Positions 23,401 through 38,400 are shown, counted from the first letter of the stretch. The stretch: 64,000 bases of DNA from Agelaius tricolor (GCA_023055355.1 JALJCS010000002.1:88313001-88377000); one strand, 5' to 3'. Notes: a model not told the origin generated them from the sequence alone. Numbers and translations are program-made.

Positions 23401-26400
23401 TGCTGAGATTGCTGATGGCAAGCATCAGCCTGACTTGCCAAGGGAAGCAGGGAAAGCCAAATGAGAAAAGCTATCTTGAGTGCATGAAATATTTTTGGAG
23501 CATTTCATTTTTCCTGCCACTCCACCCCTCAAGTCAACCCAACAAAAACAGTCCTGTTCCAAGGAACACTACAAGCTGAAAACAGTAGAGTTGTAAATTA
23601 CAGGAAACCCCAAATCCTGTCTAGGATTAGTTAGCAGAGAAACAGGCCTGCAGCAGGATCAGCCATATCCCTGGACTGTTCAAAGGCTGGCCAGTGATAC
23701 AAGGTCTGAGACAGTGTCAAACTTTCTTAGGGTGTCAGCCACACCCACATTATAGGGCAGCAGTACAACTCTTCAATGTTAGGAGGAAAAAAAAATTAAA
23801 TATTTTTATTTATTATAATTTTCACTGACTAGTTCACTAGAGATGAAGTAGAAGCTCTTGGCAAAGCATGACCAAACTTGTTTCACTGTTTACATGCTAT
23901 TATTTCATCATTACTTCATTACAAGCTGAAGATTGCACTCATACTCTGAATGCCAAATATCAGCCAAAGCCTCTGCATGATGTTCTGCTGTTTTTAAGTG
24001 CATTTTATCAATTTTTCTGGAAATTAGCAGTAACATGTCCTAGACTGTACCCTCATAGAAGGCAGGTTGACCAAACTGTGGCTGATAGATTAGCTGTTGA
24101 TTCACCTGATACTACTGCTGAGAGGCAAGCACAGGAACAGAATGAACTGGTTTGCACTCCTACTCTGCTCTCAGCTTTCCAAACCTTTCAAGATATCTCA
24201 AGATCAGCTTTGCCAGCTCTAGTCAAATTCATTATGGGTATGTGAAATACTGAACATTTCAACTCTCATCTCTACGATTCTAAAATTGAGGAGCTGAGAA
24301 ATTCCCTGCTGTAATTCTGACACAAAGCCCCTAGTCTTGTTTATCCCACTAAAATACTCTCACACCCTGAAGGAACTGTGTTTTTAAATCAGAACTGGAT
24401 TCTCACTGTATTATCAGTATTGCAACACATCACTCTAGTTCTGCTTATTTAGCTAATCCAACTGGTTTTATGTGAGAGGAGTGTTTATTTTGAAAAGCAC
24501 AGTTTTTGTTATTACCTTCAGAAGTGTGGTCCTTGTTGGGTCCAGCTTTGAGTTGCATTCAACCTACAGAAAAGAATAAGCAGCATAAGGCATTGCACAC
24601 AAGATTTTAAGTGTGAACTCTTGTATGAAAACAGATCCAACACCTTGTTTTCTGGCTTAACTCAGACTAAACTGAGTGTCTTATGATTCTGTGTGAAGAC
24701 TCTGTGTATACATATACACATCTTTAAACCCAAGTAAGTCAGCTCACATTTTTAACTGCATTTTCTCCACATTACAAACCCATACTTGGGAACTGGAGAT
24801 TTTTTTTTCCCATCTGTTTCTGGGACTTCAATGGCAACAAGTGTTGTTTATCTTGTGATTTGGGGTCATCTGGTAGCCTCCCAAGTGGTGAGTAGCCATG
24901 TGGCCACGGGCCAGCAGACTGGGCATGCCCATTAAGGCACAACATTTGAAGTCATCCAGTCATCTGGGGAGAGTTATAATGGTCAAAAAAGAAGCTCTTC
25001 ACTTCCAGAGTGACCCAGGGCACAGCTCCAGCACCACACAGCAAGTTAAAATACCAGCAGCAGATTCCTCTCTAAAGGAAAATATTTGCGGTTCACTGGA
25101 ACTGCTGTGGTGATTGTTCCTAACATGGTAGCTATTAAATAATAGTGCACAGGCAGAAGGGACAAACAGCATGGAATTAATGGCAGCTCTCCTGTGGTCT
25201 GGAAGAGGAGAGCCACTGGGCTGGACTGACAGCCAGCAGGGCTGCAGTGTGGCAGGGGCTCTGCTGGCCTCTTGCAGCCCCTTGGCTTGCCCACCCATCC
25301 TCAGCAGGGTGGCAAAGATGGCTCAAGGTACCCACCACAGCATCCACTGCTGGGGAGCTGTCACCGACCACCAGGAGGACAGGACACCTGCAAAGAAGCA
25401 CACATGAGAGGGGTCATCTCTGCCACCCAGCTCAGACTTGCCCTGAGCTCCGTTTGTGTCTCTGGAAGAGTGAGACAGTTAAGCATGTGAAATGATTTGG
25501 TTTGTATTCCAGGCACCTTAAAGATATGGCAAATCCTGCATCAGCTGCAGATCTAGTGACATGCTCTGATTCCCTGCCTGAGAACCTGTTCTCTTCCCCA
25601 GCTGGCAGCAAATCAGCCCTTGCCAGTGCTCTTATTCCTTCCTTGCTTTACAAAAAATTGAATGTGGGTATCAGCATCAAAGTCTCATGCCTACCACCCC
25701 CCAGACCCCTGAGCTCCAGCTTTTGACTCTGTCCATCCAACTCCAGATTGTCAGAGGAACAGAGTGTCCTGTGTATAACCATCAGCAGCTGAGCTAGGAA
25801 GGACTTGACAACTTATGTTGCACAAGTTGGAGCATAAGCAAAAGCCAGATGATCTATCTGTCAGTCATTCTCACTCCTGCTCTATCTTCCTGGAATTTTT
25901 TGTTGTTTCGTTGGTTTTCTTAATGGTTTTAGGCTGGGCTTTCTTGGTTGTATTAGCACAGCTCAAGTGCCATCAGAGCTATAATTTCCATTAACTATAA
26001 CACATTTCTGCATGAATCTAAATGTACTAACTTTTCAAGTACTTTGTATGTTGATTTTTTATATGCACAGTGACAGGAGCTACTTAACTTTCAATTTTAA
26101 TATGTTTGCCAGGTCTGAAGAGAGGAGTTCTTCCTAATGGTAGTCCCTAACCTGCAGTAAGCTCTGAAATAAAGTACTTACTGAAGGGTGACAACATTCA
26201 CTCCAGGAACAGGGCGCTCAATCTCTAGGTCTCGTCGACTAAAAAAAAAAATAGAGAGGACAACAGCTTTTGAAACACTGGAATTTTATAGTTACTTCTA
26301 TATTCTTCTAGTTTAGAGAAAGCACAGAGACTCATATGTTAATTTAATCTGAGTTAATATTAATTTAATCACAACTTAATATGTCGTGGCCTCCATAACT

Positions 26401-29400
26401 GATGTAGAACCACACTTAGACTGAAGGATCAATGTTGTAGTTCAGTAGTTCAGTTCCCCACAAATGCACAAGGTCCTTCTCCAATAAGCAAACCACCTGA
26501 GATCCCTAAAGGCACTATTAAGCAGAACTTCATACTGGGGGAACACATGTAATCCCATCACACAAGAAATACTGTCTCTAAAGAGCCGGCCAGCCTCTTA
26601 AAGATTTCCAGTTAGAAATCAGGTAAATGTATTTACCTGTTGTAAGAGTTGACAAAGAGATGAAGGTTGGTTTGATTCATATCATTAATGATATGCTGAC
26701 GGTAAGTATGGATCAGGTCATGGTTGCTGTGAATCTCTTCCTAAAGTGGAGACAGAATTGTTCAGAACAGGGGCTATTTTCTGAAAGGATCTGAAGACAT
26801 GGCACAGTAGTTGTTGTGTATCAGACTCATAGATATGAGAGGAACAACAGGAGTGCACCTTGAGGGAAGGGACAGCTTCCAGCACCCAGTGAAGTCACCC
26901 AGAATTAATACTGGCTTCTGATTGCAGTACCACAATTTTCACTTGAAAACTCAAATATGTCATAACGTTTAAATCTCACAATTGCAAAACATGTTGTAGT
27001 GCAGATGGTTACAGCCAGACAAGTGTGAGGTTTTAAAACAAACAGAAGAAGATTCAGGGTAAGAAGCCTAATAAATGTTTCCAGGGTAAAGCAGATGTTG
27101 AAAGCTTACAAACGTCCAATGTGGAACTCAATTTCACAATAGTAAATAACTAAGCTTTGAGGACTTCAATCAGTAACATTTTCAAACAGTTGGGTTCTAA
27201 AGTCTTTATAGATTAGTTCCTTGTTCTGCTGGAATGGAGTTTTCCATTGCATTCACTAACAATTTCAAGCACAGCATAGTAGCCTCAAAAACACTCCAGC
27301 ATTTTACATGAGGCTTGCACTGGAGAGCACTGTTAATACCAATAACCAGCTGTCACAGAGCTACAGGCATATTATATACAAAAATCTGTGGGGTTTTTCA
27401 GCTCAGAACATGAGCATATACAACTCTTATACTTGTGTTTAAGTGTTGGCTGCCTAGACAAGGAGCTGGCCCCTATTAGAGTTGTTACAACTGAGATGCA
27501 TTTGAGTACCCAGGACACAGAAAACCCCATGGCAGAATACTGCTCAAAATGCTGGGGACACAAATATGAATCCTATCTCAGTTTAACTTCATCTTTTGCT
27601 GTTTGACTGAAAGCTTCTGCACTCCTCTCAGCCCCAGGAGGTAAATACAGATGACTGAATACATCAGAGGAATCTTTTGAACATTACCTTTCCAAATAGA
27701 TGTGAAATGACCATGTCTGGCAAAGCATTCGTCCAACCTGAAATCTGAACAGCAAGAACACCTAAGTACCTGCTATTACCACAGCCCCTGAACAAATGAC
27801 ACCTTCCAATTACCCATACACAGACCAATGGATGTTTCTCTGCTCTCTCTACATACAGAATACCCTGAAGTGATATTTTCCCCCATCAATCCAACTAGAA
27901 CACCATCAGGAGCTGGAGTCATTCTCATCAGATGCCTTCACTAATGCAGCTGTACAGAGAACACACTGCTGGGGCAGAGGTGAACAGGGAATCACTCTCT
28001 GCAGGAGCACCAAGCAAACCAGCCTGGTGGGTGTCACTGAACCCCACTGCCCACTCCCCTCCCTGACAATGCAATGGAACTGGGACCAGAAGCTCACAAC
28101 CCACAGTAAATACTCCTGCTTTGGAAGGACATAAGAACATAAAGCACCTGTTGTGCTCTTGAGGTGAGCAATATTCCCCTTGAGAGGTGGAATGCAGAGG
28201 CACAGATATGGAAGAATTTAATGCACTGAGGTGCTGGGTGAGAATCAAAATGGGTCAGGAGGTTCATTTCATAGAAAATGAAAAGTTACTACATTTCATT
28301 TAAATAAGTTTGTCTACCACTTTATTTTGATAAGTTTGATCTGGGAATATATTTAGTAACTAAGCCTTGAAAGAATGTTACATCCTGCCTCTGTAAGTTT
28401 CTCCTAGGAGTTTCTTTTATGTCAGCATCTTCTGGTTGTACAAACCACCTGTAGCCAATGCTTTTTTCTGAGTCCTTTTGGCATCTAAAACTCACAAATG
28501 ACTGAAAAATGGAGGATGCTGTTCTGGGCATTTTTCTATGCTCTGCTTCATATTTTGGGCTGTGTTGGTAAACAAAGCCATGGACAAGAAAACACTGAAT
28601 GCTACACTACACTTGATGTTTTCTTGAAAGATGTTTCCAAAACTACCATGTCCAGGTAAACTGTTCTCCCCAGCAGTTATGAGCTGCTAGGAATTGTCCC
28701 ACTGTGCCACATGTATCTGTTTTCTCAAAGTACCTATTTTTATCACTAGCCCTGTATGAAGCTTTTTTGCAATGGAAGAATAAACCCAAAAGGAATTAGC
28801 CCAGGATGTTTAGTATCTGCAGCCATGTCTGACATACAAGATGGCCAAACTCCTCATGTCCCACAGGCTTTCAGTAAAATTTATTTTTCTAACTTAAAGA
28901 TGTTTACCTTAGTTGCTGCCCAGTCCATCCAACCTTCAGCACAAGGGTTTACATTAATGAGAACTAATCCCTCCACCATCTCTGCATGGTTTAACTGCAA
29001 AAGAGAAGATCTAAGATTTGTCAGATATCCTTTGAAGCTCAACAGTCAGCAAAAAACTTAAATTAGCAAATTATGTCATGGAGAAGAAAGTGGTAGGTCT
29101 AGTTTTATCTTGCAGAAAAGAAGCATATGTATGGGGAAAAAAAAATCATTAAAGCGATTCAACTGAGCAGCTGGAGAACATTAGGATTTAACTTTTTCTC
29201 CACCCTCAGTTTAAATAGAGAACTCCCATTATAAAAACCTTCTGCAAATTAACTGGGTAGAGCCCAGGCCTTAAAATGGAAAATCTAGGTCTTCTGGATT
29301 AGCTATCCTGCAGATTGTGGTATTTCACTTAAAAGCTTGGCCTGCATGCCTAACTGGGCACAGCAGAACAGGAATTCTCCATGCACGCTATGGGGACAAC

Positions 29401-32400
29401 AACGTGTAAGGGAAATCATGCTTGAGGCTTTAGGGAAGCTCCACAAAACTTACAGCAAATCTGGTTAAAATGTAGGCACCAGCTCCAGTTCCCATTCCTA
29501 TGATGGTCTTCAGCCTGCACAGCAATAAAACAGAAGAGACAAATGAGGAAGGGTGCTGAAAATAAAGTTACAGCAGTAGCCTTCCTCTTTCACATGCCAG
29601 TGTGTATCTGCAGAGGGGAGGGCCCAGCTTGGGCAGGCTGTGCACACCCAGCAATGTCAGTGGCCCCAGTGATATTTGCAGGACCCTGGTCCTCCTGCAT
29701 TGCAGGGCAGCAGCTATCCTCACTTATCTTTAAGTAAATACACTGAGCAACCACAGCATTGTTCTGATCCTGGGAGGAAATGATTCTTCTCTGCCAGAAA
29801 AACTTACAAGATACAGACCTGAAATCTGCAGCCTAAATGGAAAGCTCCCCCTCCCCAGGCTTGCCCTGCCTTCCCCATCACAGCTATCCAACTGGGGCAC
29901 TGATTCCTCTCTAACAGGAGGCTGGCAGGGAAACATCTCCTGCTATCCAGTCACTGGGGTGATGAAGTTTAAACTTCATAACCAAACAGGGCAGAGACAA
30001 ACCAAATATTTGCATTAACTGAAATCAGATTTAAAGCATCACCTTCAAGGTCGTAGAAAATACATGGGAGGGAAGGCTAGACAAAACCACTGAGAAAAAC
30101 AGGTTATTCAATGCTTTTAGGAAAATACCTGAGGATAGTTTTAATTCTCATTAGCAATATTAAATCAAGACTTTGTAAATACACTCCAGTTTCATTGGTT
30201 TCCAAGGTACTGATGTTATTGGTCACATTTTTTTGAGCAGTGCAACAGAACTGGCATTAGGCAGTTCAGAAGATACACATCCCCTAAAGAGGTAGTGAGG
30301 TAACCTGGTCCACAGTACTGTAAGAGCTGCTTATAACTGCAATGTCTAAATTGGGGAGATGGTCCAGCCTGTGTTTGCCAAAGCTGCCTAACCCTGAATG
30401 ACAAGTTTTCTCTGCTTGCTCTAAAAACCCCTTGGAGGTGTCTCCTGCCCTCTCCACTGTGAGCCAGGAGCATGAGCTCCACAGAAAATGAACTTTTCTC
30501 AGATAAAGCTCCTGCTAAAGCTGACCTTTAAGGCAGGACTACCCAGGGACACTGCCACTAGGTCTTTCAACACTGGTGACCTGGCATCTGCACTTGGTAG
30601 TAGAAGATGCTCAGAGAGGTCAGACTGATCCCCTAGAACACTCAAGCCACAGAAGCAAAACAGTAAATGTCTTCAGATGGGACAGTGCTGCCTTTTTTTT
30701 CCCCCTGCTTAACCACACAGGAAAACGTGGGTTGTTACAGTGGGAAGAACAGATTGTCTGTGCCCTGCCCCTGTGAGGGCTATGCACACAGAATACTGGA
30801 GGAAGCCCCTGAATTAGGCTCATGGGATTTCTCCTAAGCTGCTTCCTGTTTAAAAATAACCAGACACTTCAAAAAGGGCCAAAAAAGAAGCTCTTTCAGA
30901 AACCAAGGCAAAAGCAATCCATCTATAAGAGAGGAATCCAAAAGAACCACAAATGTATTTCTAGCAAACAAAATGCCAGACTGCCAAGCTAAAACAAATG
31001 CCTGCTCTTTCAGTGAGCCACATAGAGAGAATGAGAAAAACAAGTAAACAATTCTGCACTCACCCAAACTGTTTCAGGATTCCAGGAATCATTTCAGCCA
31101 GCTGATCCATGGAGGGATACACATACCTAAAACGAGCATGTTTTTGAGGAGTTACTACACCACATCCAGCAGAGTACACTGGCAAATTTAGAGGCACAGT
31201 GATCACTGTAGAGCTAGTACCAAATGTGGTCATCATGAGATCACTGAGTGTATGAGTGAATTTAAATCAGGAGCAAGCACAAGTAATTTTGCAGAAATAT
31301 CAGCATAATCTATATATGTATTCTATATGTTACAAGACAATAGATGCCTAAGAACAAAACAGACTACAATGAATCTTTCCCAAGGAAAGTTTACACTTAG
31401 AAATTATGAGAAAGTTTGAAGAAGAGAGATGAGTTTCCAACCACATTCACTATGTTTGTATTTCTAGTCCACCACAAAATTTTCCCAGTATTGCATAATC
31501 AGAGACCACAGAAATGACTTCTAGATAGTTGGCAAAAAACTTACATGCATGTTTTTAGGGACACAAACACTACCATAGGATAAATGAGAATAGCTTTCCA
31601 TTAATATTGATGAAGAAAATGAAGGCATAAGAAAGGCTATGAGGCTGATGAAGAAGGCTCAATAAAAACAGCTGTTTGTTAATGCTCCTGGTCTTCTCAA
31701 ATCAGAAATAAAACTTTGAGAGAAGGAGATTCTGAGCAAAATCTCAACTGAGTAGCATGCGGAAAAAAATCTATCCAGAGTAGAGCTGGAAAACATCTGC
31801 CTAGGATGTATTTAAATCTCTGTTATACCTAATTATTCTCTAGTTTAGTCTCCAGCATATACCCAAACAAAAACCACCCAGGACTGCAAAACATTTTGTT
31901 TTCTTAGATTTTCTTTTTTGGGAAATTAAACCTTAACGTGACAAAAGCTGGTGTGTCACTGCAACAGCTTTGGTCTGGGAGACTTTATTGCAGCTTTTCA
32001 GAACTTAAAGGAGACCTATAAGAAAGAGGAGGACAAACCTTTCAGCAGGGCCAGTTGTGATAGGAAAAGGGGTAATGGTTTTAAACTAAAAGAGGGTAGA
32101 TTTAAAGTAGATCTAATGTAGCCCCACATTTATCTTCACACAGAAAAGCAAGGCACAATTCTTCCCAAGAATATTTCTGGGTTTCACATTCTCTGAACAT
32201 CAGAGAAAGAAAACACAATTCTTATCATTTTCTGTGCCTGTGTTTGTGCAAAAGTAGAATACAATATGGAGATTGTTTACCCAAAGTGTTGGTGTTTTGT
32301 TTCCTTGGCCTAGCAGGGCCAAGAGTGTGTGTCAGGTGACAGTCACGAGATTCAGTGCAGTGTGTACAGGGTTGAGTGCTTGGCAGGTTCAGTTTTAGAT

Positions 32401-35400
32401 GTATAGAATAATATAATAAAGTATAATAAAGTAATTATTTAGCCTTCTGATATCCATGGAGTCTTCCTCATGATTCCTCACAGCACAGGTCTAATCTAAG
32501 GAAGAAGTTTTTTACAATGAGGGTGGTAAACCCTGAAGCAGGTTGCCCAGAGAGGTAGTGGGTGCCCCATCCCTGCAAACATTCCTGATCAGGTTGGACA
32601 AGGCTCTGAGCAATCTGATCAATTGTCCCTGCTCACTGCAGAGGGGTTGGACCAGGTAACCTGCAAGTTTCCCTTCTAAACCAAACCACGATTCTATGAC
32701 TTAATTTGGGAATGCTGGTTTCCCAGTTGAAGGGCAGGTAGAGATAATAGAGCTTCTTACATGCCCATCATGATTATATCAAGTCTTTGCCAGCCCCAGA
32801 CCAGGATGGCTGCCCTCTGCAGCTGCCAACTCAGAAGTGTTAACACTCACTCAGGACACGAGGGCTAAGGCACTTAAAAGCTCATGATTTAAACAAATGC
32901 AAAGACAGGGTGACTGAAATAGCTTTATAGGCTGCTCTGACAGACAACTGGGCCATTGCAGCTAACAGCAGCATCAGACCAGCTTAAATATTAAGCAGGG
33001 AACTAGACTGGCTCATGCAGTAAGGGTACTTATAAGCTCCTTAATACGTGGTTCTTACAGAACAACTGCTCCTGGCCTTGTACCCTCCCCTTGGCATGTT
33101 GGCTGCTCCCTTCCTCAGCCAAGCTGCTTCTTGTCCAAGGGGCACCTCAAGGTAAACCTGTCCCACTTGCCCTAAACAGGTAAAACATTTTGGCAATGGC
33201 AGTGCTCATGGCCCATAAGGTTTCCAAGAGCTACAGCATTGTACATGGCACAGTCAGGAGTAAAAAAGTCCTCTCTAAAACCTTCTGTGTGGGTCATCAT
33301 CACCCTCTTACTGCCCAACAACCTGTATTTTCAGGTGGGCTATCAACTTAACATCTACCATGCTGCCACTTCATAAAGACCACAGATTTGCGAGGGAGGT
33401 GATGTAGAAGTTAATGCCTGTCTTGTTTAGTTTTCATTCAGTATTTATATTCAGGGTGTCATTACAAAACAAGCTAACTCAATATTTAAATTGACAAAAT
33501 GTAGATATCTGTCAAGGAACTGCTTTACAAGCAGCCTAGTTAGCACAGCTAAAACACAAAATTGCAGCCACCAAGTCTGCTGTGAACTGGCACAACAAAA
33601 CAGAGCTCCCAAAACTCCATTTCTTTAGAAACAGTGTCAGGATTTAAGTTCAAAAGCCAACTACTGTGCTTGGTGCAAGGACTTTTTAATGAAACTGCAG
33701 CTCAGGACTCTTTTTTCCAAAAAGAGGGTAACTATGAAAGCATGGGCTGTTTCCCTGACAACTCACCCAGCCTGGAAAGATGGTGCTCCATCCTGCTGAC
33801 CAGGTGCATCCACATGACAGACTGCAAAGTGCTGGGTGATTTCCTGCATATCCTCGAAGTTGAAGAGAGGATTGAAACAAGTTTTATCTTGGGAAGGAAA
33901 AGAATATAAAATAATTATGCTGAAGGAAATACTAAGTTTGCAGCTACAAAAATAATGTATTAATCTATCCTGCAGGTTAATGAGAAGTTGAATCAATCAT
34001 GTCAGCTAAGGTTTTCCATCTTATTTTTGTACCTACTAGAAGTATTTACTTGGTACACCTAATTCCTCAAAACATACTCCTTATGCAAAGTTAAAATACT
34101 AACAAAATTTAGCCAAGGGTATTTATCCCAGGTTTTGTTTTAAATTAAATTATCCATTTCCTTGTCCATTTTCTTTTTTTTTTCTTTAATTGTGTCAAGA
34201 CAAATGGAGGGAAAAAACATCCAAGGCTAAGATTGTGACTTGTTCTTTTGACCAAATATTACAAGTTAAACATTATGTGATCAACTACTGCAGCTCAAGA
34301 CAAAAGCATCTTTTTGGGATACTCGGTGCTGTAGGCTCCAAGGCTTGAGGTGATCTGATTTCTGATTTTTAAGCAATATTAATACAGGGAGAGGATTAGC
34401 ACATTTTCCTTCTGGTGTGGAAAGTACCATCTCTGAGATGCCTAGAAAATGGTTCAATAATCTCTGTGTGTTTCTGAATGTCCTCAGAAAACACACATGC
34501 AAAACCTGGCCAGAATATAAAATACTTTTAGCTCAAATCAAATTTAGAAGAATATGCAAATCCACAACAACTTTGGGGAGGAAAAGGTGTAAATTTAAAG
34601 TTAAGTTACAGATTCTCTGTGCTGATTCACTGTAAATCAAAATTAAAGACACTTCCAGGAAACACCATGGCAATGTGTTTCCTGGAAGTGAATGAAGCTT
34701 TTTTTTTTGTCTGAATAGTAATATTCACCCCCTTGTAATAGCCAGCCTATAAGGATCAGCAGGTGTTTTTAAATATTGATAACTGATTAAGAAACCATGA
34801 ACTGTGTGTAACAAATAGGACTGACAAAAGAACACACGAGGGCAGGTCTGGCTATTAACTCATCATATGACAGATAAGATAAAAGGCACTTGAAGTTTTT
34901 TTTTTTCCTAATGCTGGCTAAGGACACAAAGCCAGCAGTCATTTCATACTGACTTGACATGTAATTCATAAAAACCCAAGCAGCACAAGGCTGCTTATCA
35001 GACAGGACCCAAAGCCCCAGCAGAGTTCTTTTTCCAGTCCTGTTGGCAATACACCATCAGCCTCCCCTTGAGATTTTTTACAGCATTCACACACAGTCAC
35101 TGTGAACTACCAGAGACCTTTTAAAGCATTCCAATTATTTACTGAGCAAGGATAAAAAAAATCTGAGAATTACACTTGCTGTAAGAGTTAGGTGCCATCT
35201 AACAGCTTCCAAGGCACAGAAAGAAGCAAGGGCCTGGGGAGGGTTCCCTGAGCACTGCTGCTTTCTGGCAGAGCTGTCCCAGGAGCCGAGCAGGTGAAAG
35301 CAGAGCTCACTTACGGTTGAGGCCGATGTCGTGGTAGGTGAGGATGGCCGGGCGGTTCCCGCGGGGAGTGCCGCACATGGTGACCCGCACGGAGCCGTGC

Positions 35401-38400
35401 ACGGTCTCCACATCCTGCTCCTGCCAGGGAGCAACAACAAGGGATTGTCAGGGATTGTCCAAGTGCTCCTGCAGCAGAGCCTGATGGACCACGAGCACAG
35501 CTCCTGCCCCATGCCAGGGTCTGCCCAGCAATCCCACCCTGACACCCCCCATTCTGCCCCATGGTACATTTTACATTTCACTTTCACCTTCTCCAGTCCA
35601 CAGACAATTACAGAAGCACTCAAGCTGCTAGCTCTAACCAGATGCTGAGGGAACAGTTTAACAGTTTTTAACCACATTAAAAGGCAGAATAAGAAAACAA
35701 AGAAAGCAGTTTTGTTGTAGTGACACCTTGAATAACAAGAGCTTCCAACTATGACCCTCAACATTTGCTGAAGTACAAATCACCATGATAAAATATTTCT
35801 GATTTCTAGGAAAAAGAACTCTAGCTGAGAAAATAGCCACTATTCCCCAAAGAAAGCAGCATTAAGCAGCTTGTACATGCTTATCTGCCATAAGGATTTA
35901 TTACACTGTGAAGCCAACATTTAGTTTACAGGATTCCTACATTCCTACTACTTGCAGGAGTCTCCCCAATAAAATCAGCAGCCACGTGTTTGTTTTATGG
36001 CTTGTGATGTACAGACCTGAGCATAAACCCAACTGTGTAAAGTTTGCTAATAGAACAAAACAACCACAACATTATTCTGATGCTTAGCAGAAAAAAAACA
36101 TTAAAAAGTAAACTGCTATTATTTGGCATAACAGGAGTTTCTACCTCTTACTGATCTTAAAGCCAAGGACACCTTCATTAACAACCCGAAGTCCCCATGT
36201 GCACCATCTTTTGGATCTCTAAGTCAGATGTGACTTACACAAAAGATGGAACAGCTTTTTGTTTCTTTTCCACTTGCACTTCAAATGGGTATAAACAATT
36301 TGGTATTTTGCCAACATGTATCAAGGGAATCACAAACCAACAGTTATTTCTGACACTTATCTACAGTATGGTTACACTCACATAACAATCAAGGAATTAC
36401 ATAGGCAGTAGCCAGTCTTTGCATCTCCCCAGAATCTTTATTTACAGCATAGGACATAGATATGATCCATGGCATTCAGTGCAGTGCACTGCCTGCTGCT
36501 GCAGGGCTTGTTTGACTTGTTCCATGCAGTAACACTCAGAGGCAAAGTCCAAGTTAAATTCAAATCTATCAAAAACTATGCTGCAGAAATCAGAGGTGTA
36601 CAGCCTCTGCAAAAACCTTTCTAAAAGGTTTGGTTACGTTCCAATATCTGAAGTAATAATTCAATCTAAATCTCAGCTCCTTAATTCGATATAAGGAATG
36701 CACTGCAGATTTTGTTGCAAATAAGGATTCTAGGCAACACCATTCTACATTTCATCTATTTTCCTTTTAATTACACAATTACATCAGTTTAAAGTTACAA
36801 CTGAGGCAGTAAATCAAGCTCTATCCCCCCTTGCACACAGGATAAGTTAAGCATCGCTGCTCTCTGAACTACACTCCAAAACTCTAATTTTCAGATTCTC
36901 TGTCTCCTTAGAGACTCATTCCTCTGCATACTCACTGCATTACTTATCAGGTAAGCTGTATCTTCCACATCTAGGACCATCCTTAGGCAAAACAGGGTGA
37001 CAAATCCAGCGAGTCACACAGAGGACGGGTGGCAGGTTTTTATTTTGCCCCAGCAGGGAACTGGGTTATATAGACAAGCTGCTCTCCTACATAGGCTTAT
37101 GACTCCCATCATGCCCAGCTGGGGAAACCAAAACAGACTAAATCACGAGGATGTCACTCTTAAATAGGATTTGAGCCAGGTTTGACCAGGGGAAGAATGT
37201 ACTCAGAGGTCAGACATCAAAGATGAACTAAGTCCTTGCCACACAATGTACAAAGTGCCAAATTTGTAACCTGGGATTTAGCACAGACCTTCCTCTGCTG
37301 CTGTTTCCATCACATTTTGAGAAGTTTAGCTTCATTTAATGTTTTGTTACCTGAAACATCCCAAACTTATGCTAAACTAAAGCAGAATTGAGTTCTTTCC
37401 TAAATGCCAGGATTAAAGTTTCCAGTAAATGCAAAAGAATGAAAAATTAGTATAAGTCACAATGATTCTGAACAAAAAAAACCAAGGCCTTTTAAATGTT
37501 TGATATCTAGTATTTCCAAAGTAGATAAGCAACATTTAGTTTACAGGATTCCTACATCACCACACTAATGTCACCAAGTTCAGCTTTTGGTGGAAAATAT
37601 GGTGTTTACATTATACATTGGGTGGTTCATTAATATATACTATTAAAATATAATTATAGAAAGGCTTGGGCTGGAGGGGATGTTAAACATCATCTAATTC
37701 CAACTCCCTGCTGTAGGCAGGGATGCCACCCACTAAATCAGATTGCTCAGGGCCCCAATAACAGTCTGTATCATTAATATATATTTGGGTACCTTCATTA
37801 TACAATAGTCCTAAAGAGATTTGCAGTGCCAGTACATAGCAATTAATAATACATCAAATTTATAATGATGGCAATTAATATTTTCCACATTCTACTTTCT
37901 TATGCTTAGCTAATTAAAAAAAAAAAAATAATTTGACAACCTCAGCACTGTAATGAGAGTAAGCATTATTGTGTAACACACCTCCTGCTGAGTGTGGAAT
38001 ATTGAAATTATTTTCTCCTCAGTTAGAGACTAATAGGCATTTCATATAATCAGATTTTATTGCTAGAGCTTTCCAGTAACAACAGTGAAAATCCAGGGCT
38101 TGTTTTCTTTGCAGGGAGGACTTTCAAGATTCAGGATCAACCTCCTTCATGCATGAAAGAAAAAGTCTGTTCACGGTAGATAAAACCAAACCCTTGAACC
38201 TGTACATCCCACTGACCGCCACAGAGAACTGCTCCGGAACTGGAGACCTGGATCTAGTTCAAACTCAGTGTCAACTAAAAATAGCTCAGAGACAACAGGT
38301 GACCATGCTCCCAATAAGTGGCACAACACAGTCAGTTTAACAACAATTGGCTCAATTCCTCATTATTGTCACAGTGAGACTCCCCTAATTCAATAGGGTT

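Larger units (their letters stand above)
21645..31063 (-). other. NDRG1 introns 6 to 14 (between the short exons)
   Basis: The spaces between the nine exons in this span range from about 0.4 to 1.5 kb. I see only low-complexity A/T runs (for example near 23790-23820). No transposon fragment, RNA gene or extra exon was recognised. Open frames here are short and overlap others on both strands. Confidence 0.7.
31127..33766 (-). other. NDRG1 intron 5
   Basis: A 2.6 kb intron holding a CR1 copy split by an LTR-like element (31985-32705, separate entries). The other parts show nothing recognisable. Confidence 0.75.
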
